A stretch of 6,525 nt of DNA. Origin: an uncultured Desulfobulbus sp. GTDB taxonomy: Bacteria; Desulfobacterota; Desulfobulbia; Desulfobulbales; Desulfobulbaceae. The notes below the pieces were generated by a model that was given only the letters and a program-made list of their open reading frames with translations, did no database searches and had not been told where the DNA came from. The stretch is from contig CAMNHX010000096.1 in NCBI GenBank assembly GCA_946539945.1, positions 1 to 6,525 on the forward strand, in the 5' to 3' direction. Positions 1 through 6,163 of this stretch are shown here, piece after piece. Both the position numbers and the translations under genes were made by a program. How positions within the stretch are numbered: position 1 is the first letter of the stretch; each line of letters begins with the position of its first letter.

Positions 1-50
1 TTTCAGTGCGAAGCACGGTAAAAGTCTTTCAGTGCGAAGCGGTAAACGTC
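1..50. repeat. Tandem direct repeat of about 25 bases with GCGAAGC hairpin cores
   Basis: Two adjacent units, 1-26 and 27-50, share an identical first 14 bases, TTTCAGTGCGAAGC. Both continue with a near-identical GGTAAA(A/C)GTC tail; unit 1 has two extra bases (AC) before the tail. Each unit holds GCGAAGC (8-14 and 34-40), a heptamer known from DNA structural work to fold into an unusually stable mini-hairpin with a GAA loop. Unit 1 extends this to GTGC-GAA-GCAC at 6-16. The array may continue off the left edge. I see no CRISPR-like spacing, because the units abut. Function unknown. Confidence 0.75.
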
Positions 51-158
51 CATCTCCTGCTGTCCGGTATTCTCCAAAACTGCTTTCACCGCGCTGGAAA
101 GCCTGCAACGCTTCCTGTCCTGCTTCAGAATGACACCTGTTTTGCCGTGCTTCGCACT
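5..158. repeat. 14-base inverted copy of the left-end repeat
   Basis: Bases 5-18 (AGTGCGAAGCACGG) recur as an exact reverse complement at 145-158 (CCGTGCTTCGCACT). The tandem repeat at the left edge is therefore also present in inverted orientation about 130 bases away. Each arm is itself a small hairpin (GTGC-GAA-GCAC or its complement). The pattern is that of a dispersed palindromic intergenic repeat family rather than coding sequence. The short ORFs that can be drawn through 6-200 do not look like proteins. Confidence 0.65.
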
Positions 159-173
159 TCAGGCTTTCCAGCG
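92..173. repeat. Perfect 14-base inverted repeat, possible stem-loop
   Basis: CGCTGGAAAGCCTG at 92-105 is exactly complementary to CAGGCTTTCCAGCG at 160-173, with 54 bases between the arms. The inverted repeat copy at 145-158 lies inside the loop, next to the right arm, and another GCGAAGC overlaps the end of the right arm at 171-177. There is no U-run after either arm, so it is not a canonical intrinsic terminator. It could be a repeat-derived RNA structure downstream of aroA. Confidence 0.6.
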
Positions 174-192
174 AAGCGGGAAATGCAGCGGA

Positions 193-250
193 GTTTTTGA
201 GTGGAGCGGGAGAGGCGAACCGCCGCGCAAAGCGCGGCAAACTCAAAAAC
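193..250 (-). terminator. Nested palindrome just downstream of aroA, possible 3' end or terminator structure
   Basis: GTTTTTGAGT at 193-202 pairs with ACTCAAAAAC at 241-250 (10 bp). Inside it is a GC-rich hairpin, GCCGCGC (222-228), loop AAA, GCGCGGC (232-238). A second mini-hairpin, GGCG-AAC-CGCC (214-224), overlaps that one. An alternative pairing exists between GAGTGGAG (199-206) and CTCCACTC (257-264). The structure begins 18 bases past the aroA stop, where an operon terminator or stabilising 3' hairpin would be expected. The inner GC stem is not followed by a T-run on either strand, so calling it a classical Rho-independent terminator is uncertain. Confidence 0.45.
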
Positions 251-267
251 CCCTCACTCCACTCTCC

Positions 268-1551
268 TCACGCTGTTTTTTCCAACTCCGCAAAGCGGTC
301 CCAAAAATCCGGGAAGGACTTGGCAACGCAGTCTTCCCCCTCAATCTCCACGCCGGGCACGCGCAGTCCGGCAAGGGCCAGGCTCATGGCAATGCGGTGA
401 TCCCGGTAGGTTTGAATCCGGGCACTGTGCAGACCAGTCCCCCCTTGGCCCTGGATGAACAGCGCGTCTTCCTCCTCCCGAACCTCCACGCCCAGACGCC
501 GCAACTCGCTTGCCACGGCGCTCACCCGGTCGCACTCCTTGACGCGCAGATGGGCAATGTCAAGAATGCGGGTCTCCCCTTGGGCAAAGGCGGCAACCAC
601 TGCCAAGGTCGGGGCTACGTCAGGCATATCGCCCATGTCTGCCTCTATGCCGCGCAGTGTGCCGGGCTGGCCTGTTACCTGCACGCCATCTGCCCCCTGT
701 TCCACTGCGCAGCCCATGCGCTCCAAAAGCTGCACGAATTTGGCGTCACCCTGCAAGGAGGGCGCAGGCAGGTTCTCCACCTGCACCTGACCACCGCAAA
801 TGGCCGCAGCGGCGAAAAAGTAGGAGGCACTGGAGGCATCGCCCTCAATCGCGTAGTTCCGCGCCCGGAAACTGCCGGGCGGAATCACGAAATGCGTCAG
901 ATCCGGGCTGGCCTGGACCGCAACGCCAAAGTCCCGCATCACAGCCAGCGTCATTTCCACATAGGGCCGGGAGTAGAGCGGGCCTTCCACCGCGATTTCC
1001 GCCTGATTCCGGGCATAGGGCGCAACCAGCAGCAGGGAGGACAGATACTGGCTGGACTTGCCCGCAGCCAGCCGGGCCAGTCCGCCGCGAATGCCCTGCG
1101 CGTGTAGGGTCAGCGGTGGACAACCGTTCTGGCGGTCGCAGGCAATGTCCACCCCCCAGTTGGCAAGCGCGGCAAGCAGCGGGGCAATAGGACGCTCGGC
1201 CATGCGCTCGTCACCAGTGATGCGCACCGTGCCTTCAGCCAGCGCAGCCACAGAGGTCAAAAAGCGGGTAGCAGTGCCGTTATTGCCCAGATAGATGGGT
1301 GCGTCCGGCGCTTGCAGCCTGCCGCTGCAACCCGTAATCCGCCAGACTCCGGGGGCGTGGTCGTCCACGACAAGCCCCAGACTGCGCAGGGCGGCGCGCA
1401 GATGTCTGGTATCTTCGCTGTCCAGAGGGCCTTTCAGCAGGGATTCGCCCTCTGCCAAAGCAGCTGCAAGCAAGGCTCTTTGGGTGAGGCTTTTGGATCC
1501 AGGAACCGAGAGTCTGGCCGCAATCCGGGCCACAGGCTGTATGCTGCGCAT
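268..1551 (-). CDS. aroA: 3-phosphoshikimate 1-carboxyvinyltransferase (EPSP synthase)
   Basis: This cytosolic enzyme transfers the enolpyruvyl group of PEP to shikimate-3-phosphate, step 6 of the shikimate pathway. The product has 427 residues, the normal family length. Conserved elements lie nearly at E. coli numbering: PGSKS at 17-21 with Lys20, the PEP-site loop LGNNGTATRF at 88-97, ERMAERP at 115-121, KSSQ at 165-168, Asp311 in DMPD, KECDR at 338-342 with Glu339, DHR at 384-386 and Lys411 in AKSFPDFW. The loop differs from the class I consensus GNAGTAMRP: Thr replaces the Met and Phe97 replaces the Pro at E. coli position 101. The ATG at 1551 follows the aroE stop by two bases and has a Shine-Dalgarno sequence inside the end of aroE. 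It is the last gene of the cluster, followed by repeat-rich DNA. Identification is secure. Confidence 0.97.
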   Translation of the reverse strand: MRSIQPVARIAARLSVPGSKSLTQRALLAAALAEGESLLKGPLDSEDTRHLRAALRSLGLVVDDHAPGVWRITGCSGRLQAPDAPIYLGNNGTATRFLTSVAALAEGTVRITGDERMAERPIAPLLAALANWGVDIACDRQNGCPPLTLHAQGIRGGLARLAAGKSSQYLSSLLLVAPYARNQAEIAVEGPLYSRPYVEMTLAVMRDFGVAVQASPDLTHFVIPPGSFRARNYAIEGDASSASYFFAAAAICGGQVQVENLPAPSLQGDAKFVQLLERMGCAVEQGADGVQVTGQPGTLRGIEADMGDMPDVAPTLAVVAAFAQGETRILDIAHLRVKECDRVSAVASELRRLGVEVREEEDALFIQGQGGTGLHSARIQTYRDHRIAMSLALAGLRVPGVEIEGEDCVAKSFPDFWDRFAELEKTA

Positions 1552-1553
1552 GG

Positions 1554-2414
1554 CTACTCCACCGGGGGAATCTGATTTTCCTGTTGCCGTTTGAGTCCCT
1601 CTATCAAGGCGGTGTGCATGACCTCAACCGGTGGGTCCTCTTCCATCCAGAGACGCCACTGCTCAACCGCCTGATACAGGAGCATATTGCTGCCTGCAAC
1701 CGTGGTGCAGCCCCGGTGCGCCGCTTCCTTGAGGAGCTTGGTTTCCAGGGGCGCATAGACAATGTCCATGACCACCTGAAAGTTGGAGAGCAGATCCGCG
1801 TCTAGGGGTATGGCGTCTGCCAAGGGCAACATGCCCACAGTGGTGGCGTTGATCAAAATGTCCAGCCGCTGGTCCTGAACCTGATCTGCGGTGAGATAGT
1901 CGCATTCCAGTTGTTCAGCCAGTTGCTGACCCTTGGCTTCGGTGCGGTTGTGCAGGAAGACCTGTGCCCCTACCTCCTTCAAACCAAAACCCAGTGCCCG
2001 GGCTGATCCGCCTGCGCCCAGAAGCAGCACTGAGGCGCCTTTTAGCGGAATGACTTCTTCCAGAGCGCGGTTGGCGCCAATCCAGTCGGTGTTCACGCCT
2101 GTACACTGCATCCGGCCATCAGCCCTTTGCTTGAAGAGCAGCGTGTTGACCGCGCCGATCTTCTGCGCCACCGGGTCCACGCCGTCCAGAAGCGGCATGA
2201 TGGCCACCTTGTGCGGCACGGTCACGGAAACGCCGGTAAAGGGCAGGGCCTTGATACCGGCAAAGGCGGTTTCCAGCTCGCTGGTTGCCAGAGGGATATA
2301 GACCGCATCCACGCCCCGGGCGCGAAAGGCGGCGTTGTGCATGGCCGGGCTTAAGGAATGTTCAACCGGATTGCCCAAGACGCCAAAGAGACGGGTATTG
2401 CCGTTGATAATCAT
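1554..2414 (-). CDS. aroE: Shikimate dehydrogenase (NADP+)
   Basis: It reduces 3-dehydroshikimate to shikimate with NADPH in the cytosol, step 4 of the shikimate pathway. The 286-residue product has an N-terminal substrate domain with SLSP at 20-23, VTVPHK at 64-69 (catalytic Lys69) and NTD at 108-110 (catalytic Asp110). The Rossmann domain follows, with GAGGSARA at 133-140 and NRTEAK at 156-161; the NRTxxK motif is typical of NADP preference. NATTVGM (189-195) and the C-terminal YQA...Q..LW region close the active site. The open frame extends upstream to 2543, but homology begins at MIINGNTRLFGVLGNP. The ATG at 2414 also has a GAGGTG Shine-Dalgarno sequence six bases away, so I take that start. 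The upstream extension is out-of-frame read-through of the preceding membrane ORF. The ATG overlaps the stop (ATGA) of the upstream frame ending at 2411. Confidence 0.96.
   Translation of the reverse strand: MIINGNTRLFGVLGNPVEHSLSPAMHNAAFRARGVDAVYIPLATSELETAFAGIKALPFTGVSVTVPHKVAIMPLLDGVDPVAQKIGAVNTLLFKQRADGRMQCTGVNTDWIGANRALEEVIPLKGASVLLLGAGGSARALGFGLKEVGAQVFLHNRTEAKGQQLAEQLECDYLTADQVQDQRLDILINATTVGMLPLADAIPLDADLLSNFQVVMDIVYAPLETKLLKEAAHRGCTTVAGSNMLLYQAVEQWRLWMEEDPPVEVMHTALIEGLKRQQENQIPPVE
1557..1563 (-). promoter_or_regulatory. Ribosome binding site of aroA, inside the aroE 3' end
   Basis: GGTGGAG on the minus strand ends five bases before the aroA ATG at 1551 and overlaps the last codons of aroE. 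Because aroE stops only two bases before aroA starts, translation of the two genes is probably coupled. This site supports the chosen aroA start. Confidence 0.7.
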
Positions 2415-2809
2415 GAAATGCACCTCAAGGGGATGCGGGTTACTCCCGCGCAAGGGAAACGAAGAACACGAGTCCAGCAAGGACCAACATGGGCAGGTAT
2501 GCACAGAACGCGACCAGAAAACCAGTTTTTTTTGCCAGCCCAACCCGCCAAGATAACAAAAAGCAACACCAATGCCTGCTGCAGTCCAAAGAGGCCCCGA
2601 TTCGTGTACAGGAGGGCGATGGCACAGGACAAGATGAATATGGGCAAGCAGACACAGAAGGCGAGAGCAAAACCGGCTTCTTTGACCAGCATTCTCCAGA
2701 TACCCATCGGTATCCCATAACAGTGGAGAAGAAGTTCAAGCAGATCCAGGGCAGATTGAACCACCCTGCTTTCAGAGAGAGCCAAAATCCATTGTCTCAC
2801 TCTGTTCAT
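2411..2809 (-). CDS. Small predicted inner-membrane protein with frame disrupted at an A8 run
   Basis: I do not recognise this family. The frame opening at ATG 2809, 30 bases after aroD, encodes a short charged or amphipathic N-terminus. Two hydrophobic stretches follow, about residues 45-68 and 74-91, ending in GWAGKK at a run of eight A (2526-2533). After the run this frame gives a Cys/Arg/Pro-rich tail that does not look like a protein (132 aa in total, stop at 2411). The +1 frame instead continues TGFLVAFCAYLPMLVL into a third hydrophobic segment and stops with TAA at 2440. With seven A the gene would encode a 122-residue protein with three membrane segments. Supporting this, the restored part repeats the first segment: K-x2-GF-x2-AFC-x2-LP occurs in both. 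The AroE Shine-Dalgarno lies just beyond the TAA. The gene may be a recent pseudogene, carry a sequencing indel, or be read by slippage. The unshifted frame ends in an ATGA overlap with aroE, which would suit translational coupling. Function unknown. Confidence 0.6.
   Translation of the reverse strand: MNRVRQWILALSESRVVQSALDLLELLLHCYGIPMGIWRMLVKEAGFALAFCVCLPIFILSCAIALLYTNRGLFGLQQALVLLFVILAGWAGKKNWFSGRVLCIPAHVGPCWTRVLRFPCAGVTRIPLRCIS
2421..2426 (-). promoter_or_regulatory. Ribosome binding site fixing the aroE start at 2414
   Basis: GAGGTG on the minus strand lies six bases before the ATG at 2414. It chooses this ATG over the upstream in-frame starts of the longer open frame, which would add 43 residues with no resemblance to AroE. 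Confidence 0.75.
2526..2533 (-). other. A8 homopolymer at the frame switch (slippery run)
   Basis: Eight consecutive A on the coding (minus) strand mark the exact point where protein-like sequence moves to the +1 frame. Removing one A fuses GWAGKK to TGFLVAFC without a gap. Runs of eight or more A are known substrates for transcriptional slippage and also common sites of indel mutation or base-call error; the sequence alone cannot separate these. Confidence 0.6.
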
Positions 2810-2839
2810 GGCTTGCCTGTGTTGCGCTGTTGCGTCCTG

Positions 2840-3547
2840 TTATGCTTGTGAACCCCCTGCGGCAAACAGGCAACAGAGTTCGCGCAAGTGCCGGATGCCA
2901 ATCTGGCCCGGCGCAGTGCCGCTTGCCGCGTCCGCAGCAGCGTAGCTGACATGACCGCCCAGATAGAGCGTGGCCAGCCGGGTGATTTTTCCTGCCTCGC
3001 CCATGGCAAAGGCGCTCAAGGGAAAGTCCGGGCTGCTCTGTTCCAAAAGCCCCAGAACGCGGGAAGCCTCTGCCGGGTTGTGGGCAGTGGTGACAATTTT
3101 GCCGCTCTGGGCCGGGGTCTGGCGCATGGCTGCAACAAGGCCCAACAGACTTTCAGCATCGGGCGTGCCCTGAAAATCATGCCAGGAAACCAGCGTTTTT
3201 TTGCCTGCAGCTCGCGCCCGACGCAAGAAGGCGTCCCGTAGGCCGGCTTCGGTGCGGAGTTCCAGATCTACCCAGTCTGCGCCGTCCTGCAGGGCCTGGT
3301 CCAGCAGGGCCAGACGCTCGCTCTCGGAACCGGCAAAGCCGCCGCCTTCCCAGAGGGGACGGTTGGTCGCCAGAACCGGCTTCGCACAGGAGCGGCAGAA
3401 GACCGCAATGTCAGGAACGCGCATGGCGTCCAGCCTTACCTCCACCAGATCCGCCAAGGCCAAAAGTGGCTCGGCCTGCCGGATGAGCGTCTCTGCGTCT
3501 GGTGCGGCCAAGGAAAGGCAAATCAGCCCACAGGCGCTTTCAGGCAT
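2840..3547 (-). CDS. aroD: 3-dehydroquinate dehydratase, type I
   Basis: It dehydrates 3-dehydroquinate to 3-dehydroshikimate through a Schiff base, step 3 of the shikimate pathway, in the cytosol. The product has 235 residues, slightly shorter than the E. coli enzyme but typical of the type I (beta/alpha)8 family. Visible active-site elements are EVRLD at 36-40, TNRPLWEGG at 61-69, catalytic His123 in SWHDF, and the Schiff-base Lys150 in [18 protein letters not shown] (182-190) supplies the substrate-binding Arg190, and the C-terminal APGQI (212-216) closes the site. The ATG at 3547 overlaps the end of pyrD by eight bases and has a perfect AGGAGGT Shine-Dalgarno seven bases upstream inside pyrD. 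The next gene starts 30 bases after its TAA. Identification is secure. Confidence 0.96.
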   Translation of the reverse strand: MPESACGLICLSLAAPDAETLIRQAEPLLALADLVEVRLDAMRVPDIAVFCRSCAKPVLATNRPLWEGGGFAGSESERLALLDQALQDGADWVDLELRTEAGLRDAFLRRARAAGKKTLVSWHDFQGTPDAESLLGLVAAMRQTPAQSGKIVTTAHNPAEASRVLGLLEQSSPDFPLSAFAMGEAGKITRLATLYLGGHVSYAAADAASGTAPGQIGIRHLRELCCLFAAGGSQA

Positions 3548-4463
3548 CGCGCAGACCTCCTATAATGTTCTGGACCGAGTTCTCGCCCTGTTCTTCCAGA
3601 TACGCGGCAATGCCGTCCACGATCTGCGCTGTGGCCTGTGGGTTGTAGAAATTGGCAGTGCCCACCTGAACCGCGCTGGCCCCGGCCAGAAGAAACTCGA
3701 TGGCATCCTCTGCCGTGGCAATGCCGCCAATGCCAATCACCGGAATCTGCACCGCAGCCGCAGCCTGCCAGACCATGCGCAGGGCCACGGGTTTGATGGC
3801 CGGGCCAGAGAGTCCGCCGGTCCGGTTGGCCAGTTTGGGGCGGCGCGTGCGGATGTCAATCGCCATGCCCACCAGGGTGTTGATAAGTGAGAGGGCGTCT
3901 GCGCCCGCATCCTCCGCTGCCCGGGCCATGAGCGCAATGTCCGTGACATTGGGCGAGAGTTTGACAATCACCGGCTGGCTGGCCTGCCGCTTCACAGCCC
4001 GGACCACGCCTGCTGCCATCTGCGGGTCTGCGCCAAAGGCCATGCCGCCGTGGCGCACGTTGGGACAGGAAATGTTGATCTCCAAAGCATCCACGCCTTC
4101 TGCCCCTGCCAGCCGTGCCGCCAGTTCCGCGTACTCTTCCTCGCTGTCGCCCAGAATGTTGACCACAACCTTGGTTCCACATTGCCGCAGAAAGGGTAAT
4201 TTTTCTTGCAAAAAGCGCTCAATGCCTACATTTTCCAGCCCAATGGCGTTCAGCATTCCGGCAGGTGTTTCCACCACCCGGGGCGGTGGGTTGCCTGCCT
4301 TGGGCGCAAGAGAAATGCCCTTGGTGACAATCGCGCCCAAACAGGACAGCTTCACCAGTCCGGCAAATTCCGCGCCGTAGCCAAAGGTCCCGGATGCAGT
4401 CATGACCGGGTTGGCCAGTTCCACAGCGCCCAAACGCACGCGCAAATCAACAGCAGCTTTCAT
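3540..4463 (-). CDS. pyrD: Dihydroorotate dehydrogenase, class 1B catalytic subunit
   Basis: This FMN enzyme oxidises dihydroorotate to orotate in pyrimidine synthesis. In class 1B the electrons pass to NAD+ through PyrK, encoded just upstream. The product is 307 residues from the ATG at 4463. It shows a TIM-barrel N-terminus with [13 protein letters not shown] (18-30), TKG at 47-49, the LNAIGLEN substrate loop (71-78), catalytic Cys133 in NISCPN (the serine type would be class 2), VKLSPN (167-172), INT (194-196), [10 protein letters not shown] (216-225) and the FMN-phosphate motif GIGGI (244-248). A TTG two codons earlier (4469) is also open, but the ATG gives a four-base ATGA overlap with pyrK, the usual coupled arrangement. 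It overlaps aroD by eight bases. Identification is secure. Confidence 0.96.
   Translation of the reverse strand: MKAAVDLRVRLGAVELANPVMTASGTFGYGAEFAGLVKLSCLGAIVTKGISLAPKAGNPPPRVVETPAGMLNAIGLENVGIERFLQEKLPFLRQCGTKVVVNILGDSEEEYAELAARLAGAEGVDALEINISCPNVRHGGMAFGADPQMAAGVVRAVKRQASQPVIVKLSPNVTDIALMARAAEDAGADALSLINTLVGMAIDIRTRRPKLANRTGGLSGPAIKPVALRMVWQAAAAVQIPVIGIGGIATAEDAIEFLLAGASAVQVGTANFYNPQATAQIVDGIAAYLEEQGENSVQNIIGGLRDA
3555..3561 (-). promoter_or_regulatory. Strong ribosome binding site of aroD, inside pyrD
   Basis: AGGAGGT on the minus strand lies seven bases before the aroD ATG, embedded in the last codons of pyrD. Together with the eight-base pyrD/aroD overlap it shows that the pyrimidine and shikimate genes are translated from one message. 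Confidence 0.8.
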
Positions 4464-5236
4464 GTCCAAAGTACCTCGCCTGCCAAAAAGACCGGGCCGT
4501 TCTTGCAGACGTGCCGATATGCGCCGGGCTGCCCCGGATCCGGAATCGCACAGCCCAGACAGGCCCCCAAGCCGCAGGCCATTGCGGTTTCCAAAGACAC
4601 TTCGCAGGCTATGCCACGGTCCGCGCCAAAGCGGGCCACTGCCGCCATCATGGGTTGAGGACCGCAGGCATAGAGTTTGTCTGCCTGTGCCGCCTGCGCA
4701 GACAAGAGTTCCGTGACAAAGCCCCGATGCCCCAGACTGCCGTCATCGGTTGCCAGGGCAAGCGAACAGCCCAGAGCCTGAAAAGCCTGCTGCAGGATAT
4801 GGGCTTCAGCAGCTGTGGCTGCGCCCAGAAGCACCAAGGGCTTCAGGCCCTGTTCAGCCAGTCTCTGCGCCAAGAGGAGCAGGGGAGCAGCGCCAATGCC
4901 GCCGCCTACCAGACAGGGGCGGCTCGCCTCCAGACTGAAACCCCGGCCCAAAGGCCCGATAAGGGAAAGACTTTCGCCTGCCCGGGTCTGTGCCAGGGCC
5001 GCAGTGCCCCGGCCTACCACTCGGACGAGCAACTGGATTGTGCCCTCTGCATCTGCCCAATGGACAGAGAGGGGACGCCGCAGGAGTGGATCGCGGTTCG
5101 TGCCGCAGGCGACCATCACAAACTGACCGGGTTGGACAGCCCCGGCGATTTCCGGGGCTTCCAGGGTCAGGCGGATCAGGTTGCAGCCAAGTGTTTCCAC
5201 CCGGCGCACCGTGCAATTTTTCTGGAATTCACTCAT
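4460..5236 (-). CDS. pyrK: Dihydroorotate dehydrogenase electron-transfer subunit (FAD, 2Fe-2S)
   Basis: PyrK passes electrons from the FMN of PyrD through a [2Fe-2S] cluster and FAD to NAD+, forming the PyrD2-PyrK2 complex. The 258-residue product has a ferredoxin-reductase fold: an FAD domain with RRPLS at 53-57, an NAD-binding domain with GGGIGAAPL (111-119), TDDGS (163-167) and CGPQPMM (191-197). The C-terminal cluster is C-x4-C-x2-C-x14-C at Cys221, 226, 229 and 244, the exact PyrK spacing. I chose the ATG at 5236 (MSEFQKN) because homology begins there. The frame stays open to a GTG at 5326, but that 30-residue extension is unlike the family. No clear Shine-Dalgarno precedes either start, which fits a first gene close to its promoter. 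The stop overlaps the pyrD ATG (ATGA). Confidence 0.95.
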   Translation of the reverse strand: MSEFQKNCTVRRVETLGCNLIRLTLEAPEIAGAVQPGQFVMVACGTNRDPLLRRPLSVHWADAEGTIQLLVRVVGRGTAALAQTRAGESLSLIGPLGRGFSLEASRPCLVGGGIGAAPLLLLAQRLAEQGLKPLVLLGAATAAEAHILQQAFQALGCSLALATDDGSLGHRGFVTELLSAQAAQADKLYACGPQPMMAAVARFGADRGIACEVSLETAMACGLGACLGCAIPDPGQPGAYRHVCKNGPVFLAGEVLWT

Positions 5237-5332
5237 GGAAAACGATACAACAGGCAGATTTGAGGAAGCGCCGCCTGCTCTTCTGAAGCTGACCGGGCGG
5301 CTCGTGCATTCATTCTTGCCCCACACAAAACA
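5237..5332. promoter_or_regulatory. Divergent intergenic region between pyrK and the prepilin peptidase gene
   Basis: These 96 bases separate two genes read in opposite directions, so they should carry the promoter of the pyrK-aroA operon and that of the peptidase gene. I could not find convincing -35/-10 pairs on either strand, nor an obvious operator, riboswitch or attenuator. Neither flanking start codon has a good Shine-Dalgarno. The assignment rests on position only. Confidence 0.5.
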
Positions 5333-6130
5333 ATGGAACTGGATAGTGTTTTGGTCTTCACCTTTGCCGTGGCCTTTGGCGCGATTGTCGGGTCCTTTCT
5401 CAACGTGGTCATTCTACGCCTGCCAGAGGAGGGCGGGTCTATTGTGTTTCCTGCCTCCCACTGCCCAAAGTGCGGTTATGTGCTGCGCTGGTACGACAAC
5501 CTTCCCTTGGTGAGCTACCTCATGCTGCACGGCAAGTGCCGGTCCTGCCACCAGCCCATCTCCCTGCAATATCCGGCAGTGGAGGGCGCTATGGCCCTGC
5601 TCTCGGCCCTGCTGGTCTGGCGCTTTGACCCCAGCTTTGAATATTTCCTGTACTTTCTCTTTGTTGCTGCGCTTCTCGTTATCATATTTATTGACTTCCA
5701 TCATCAAATTATTCCTGATGTCATCAGCCTGCCGGGCATTGTGTTGGGCTTTGTCGGGTCTTTTTTCAACAGCGAGGTGAGTTGGCAAGAGTCTGCCCTG
5801 GGCATTCTCTTTGGCGGCGGCGTACTCTACGCCGTGGCCTGGTCCTACTACCTTCTCAAAAAGCAGGACGGCATGGGCGGCGGGGACATCAAGTTTCTGG
5901 CCATGATCGGTGCCTTTCTGGGCTGGCAGAGTCTGCCCTTTGTCATTCTGTTCAGTTCCATCACCGGCAGTCTGATCGGGATTGTCGCCATGATCAGGCA
6001 GAACAAGGGCGGTCAGGCCCGCATTCCCTTTGGACCTTTTCTGGCTGTGGCAGCGGGTCTGTACCTGTACCTGCAGGACCAGATCATGGCGCTCTGGCAG
6101 GCTTATCTGGGCTTGAACGGCGTGCAGTGA
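5333..6130 (+). CDS. pilD: Prepilin peptidase / N-methyltransferase (type IV leader peptidase)
   Basis: This inner-membrane aspartic protease cleaves the leader of type IV prepilins and pseudopilins (type II secretion) and methylates the new N-terminus. The 265-residue product has the full bifunctional layout. An N-terminal membrane segment with GSFLNVVILRLP (20-31) precedes a cytoplasmic domain with two zinc Cys pairs, C44-x2-C47 and C69-x2-C72. A multi-spanning protease domain follows, carrying catalytic Asp121 in IDFHHQIIPD and Asp185 in GMGGGDIKFL (the GxGD motif). The ATG at 5333 gives a normal-length N-terminus but lacks a visible Shine-Dalgarno. No pilin, ATPase or secretin gene is in the window, so whether it serves pili or secretion cannot be told here. 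The symbol is by family; gspO would be the type II secretion name. Confidence 0.95.
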   Translation: MELDSVLVFTFAVAFGAIVGSFLNVVILRLPEEGGSIVFPASHCPKCGYVLRWYDNLPLVSYLMLHGKCRSCHQPISLQYPAVEGAMALLSALLVWRFDPSFEYFLYFLFVAALLVIIFIDFHHQIIPDVISLPGIVLGFVGSFFNSEVSWQESALGILFGGGVLYAVAWSYYLLKKQDGMGGGDIKFLAMIGAFLGWQSLPFVILFSSITGSLIGIVAMIRQNKGGQARIPFGPFLAVAAGLYLYLQDQIMALWQAYLGLNGVQ

Positions 6131-6163
6131 AGTGTGACACTGAACGCCTGAACTTTATCACAC

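Noticed and set aside
1..50. CRISPR array
   Set aside because: The two repeat units abut directly with no spacers, and no cas gene is present.
130..1107. Long plus-strand open frame (325 codons) opposite aroA
   Set aside because: It is antisense to a fully conserved AroA, its composition is Arg/Pro/His/Ala-rich as expected of a GC-rich shadow, and no family motif is visible.
2415..2543. 43-residue N-terminal extension of AroE in the same frame
   Set aside because: It lies in the shadow of the membrane ORF, is unlike AroE, and the ATG at 2414 has its own Shine-Dalgarno.
3700..4380. Plus-strand open frame of 226 codons opposite pyrD
   Set aside because: Ser/Ala/Pro/Arg-rich shadow of pyrD with no ribosome site or recognisable domain.
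4511..5263. Plus-strand open frame of 250 codons opposite pyrK
   Set aside because: Shadow of pyrK, whose FAD, NAD and 2Fe-2S motifs are all intact on the minus strand; the plus-strand product resembles nothing.
5237..5326. 30-residue N-terminal extension of PyrK from a GTG at 5326
   Set aside because: No Shine-Dalgarno, no similarity to PyrK, and it would consume nearly all of the divergent promoter region.
6132..6163. TGTGA...TCACA resembling a CRP-type operator
   Set aside because: The half-sites are separated by 20 bases instead of the required 6, and the site lies between a gene end and a ribosome site rather than at a recognisable promoter.
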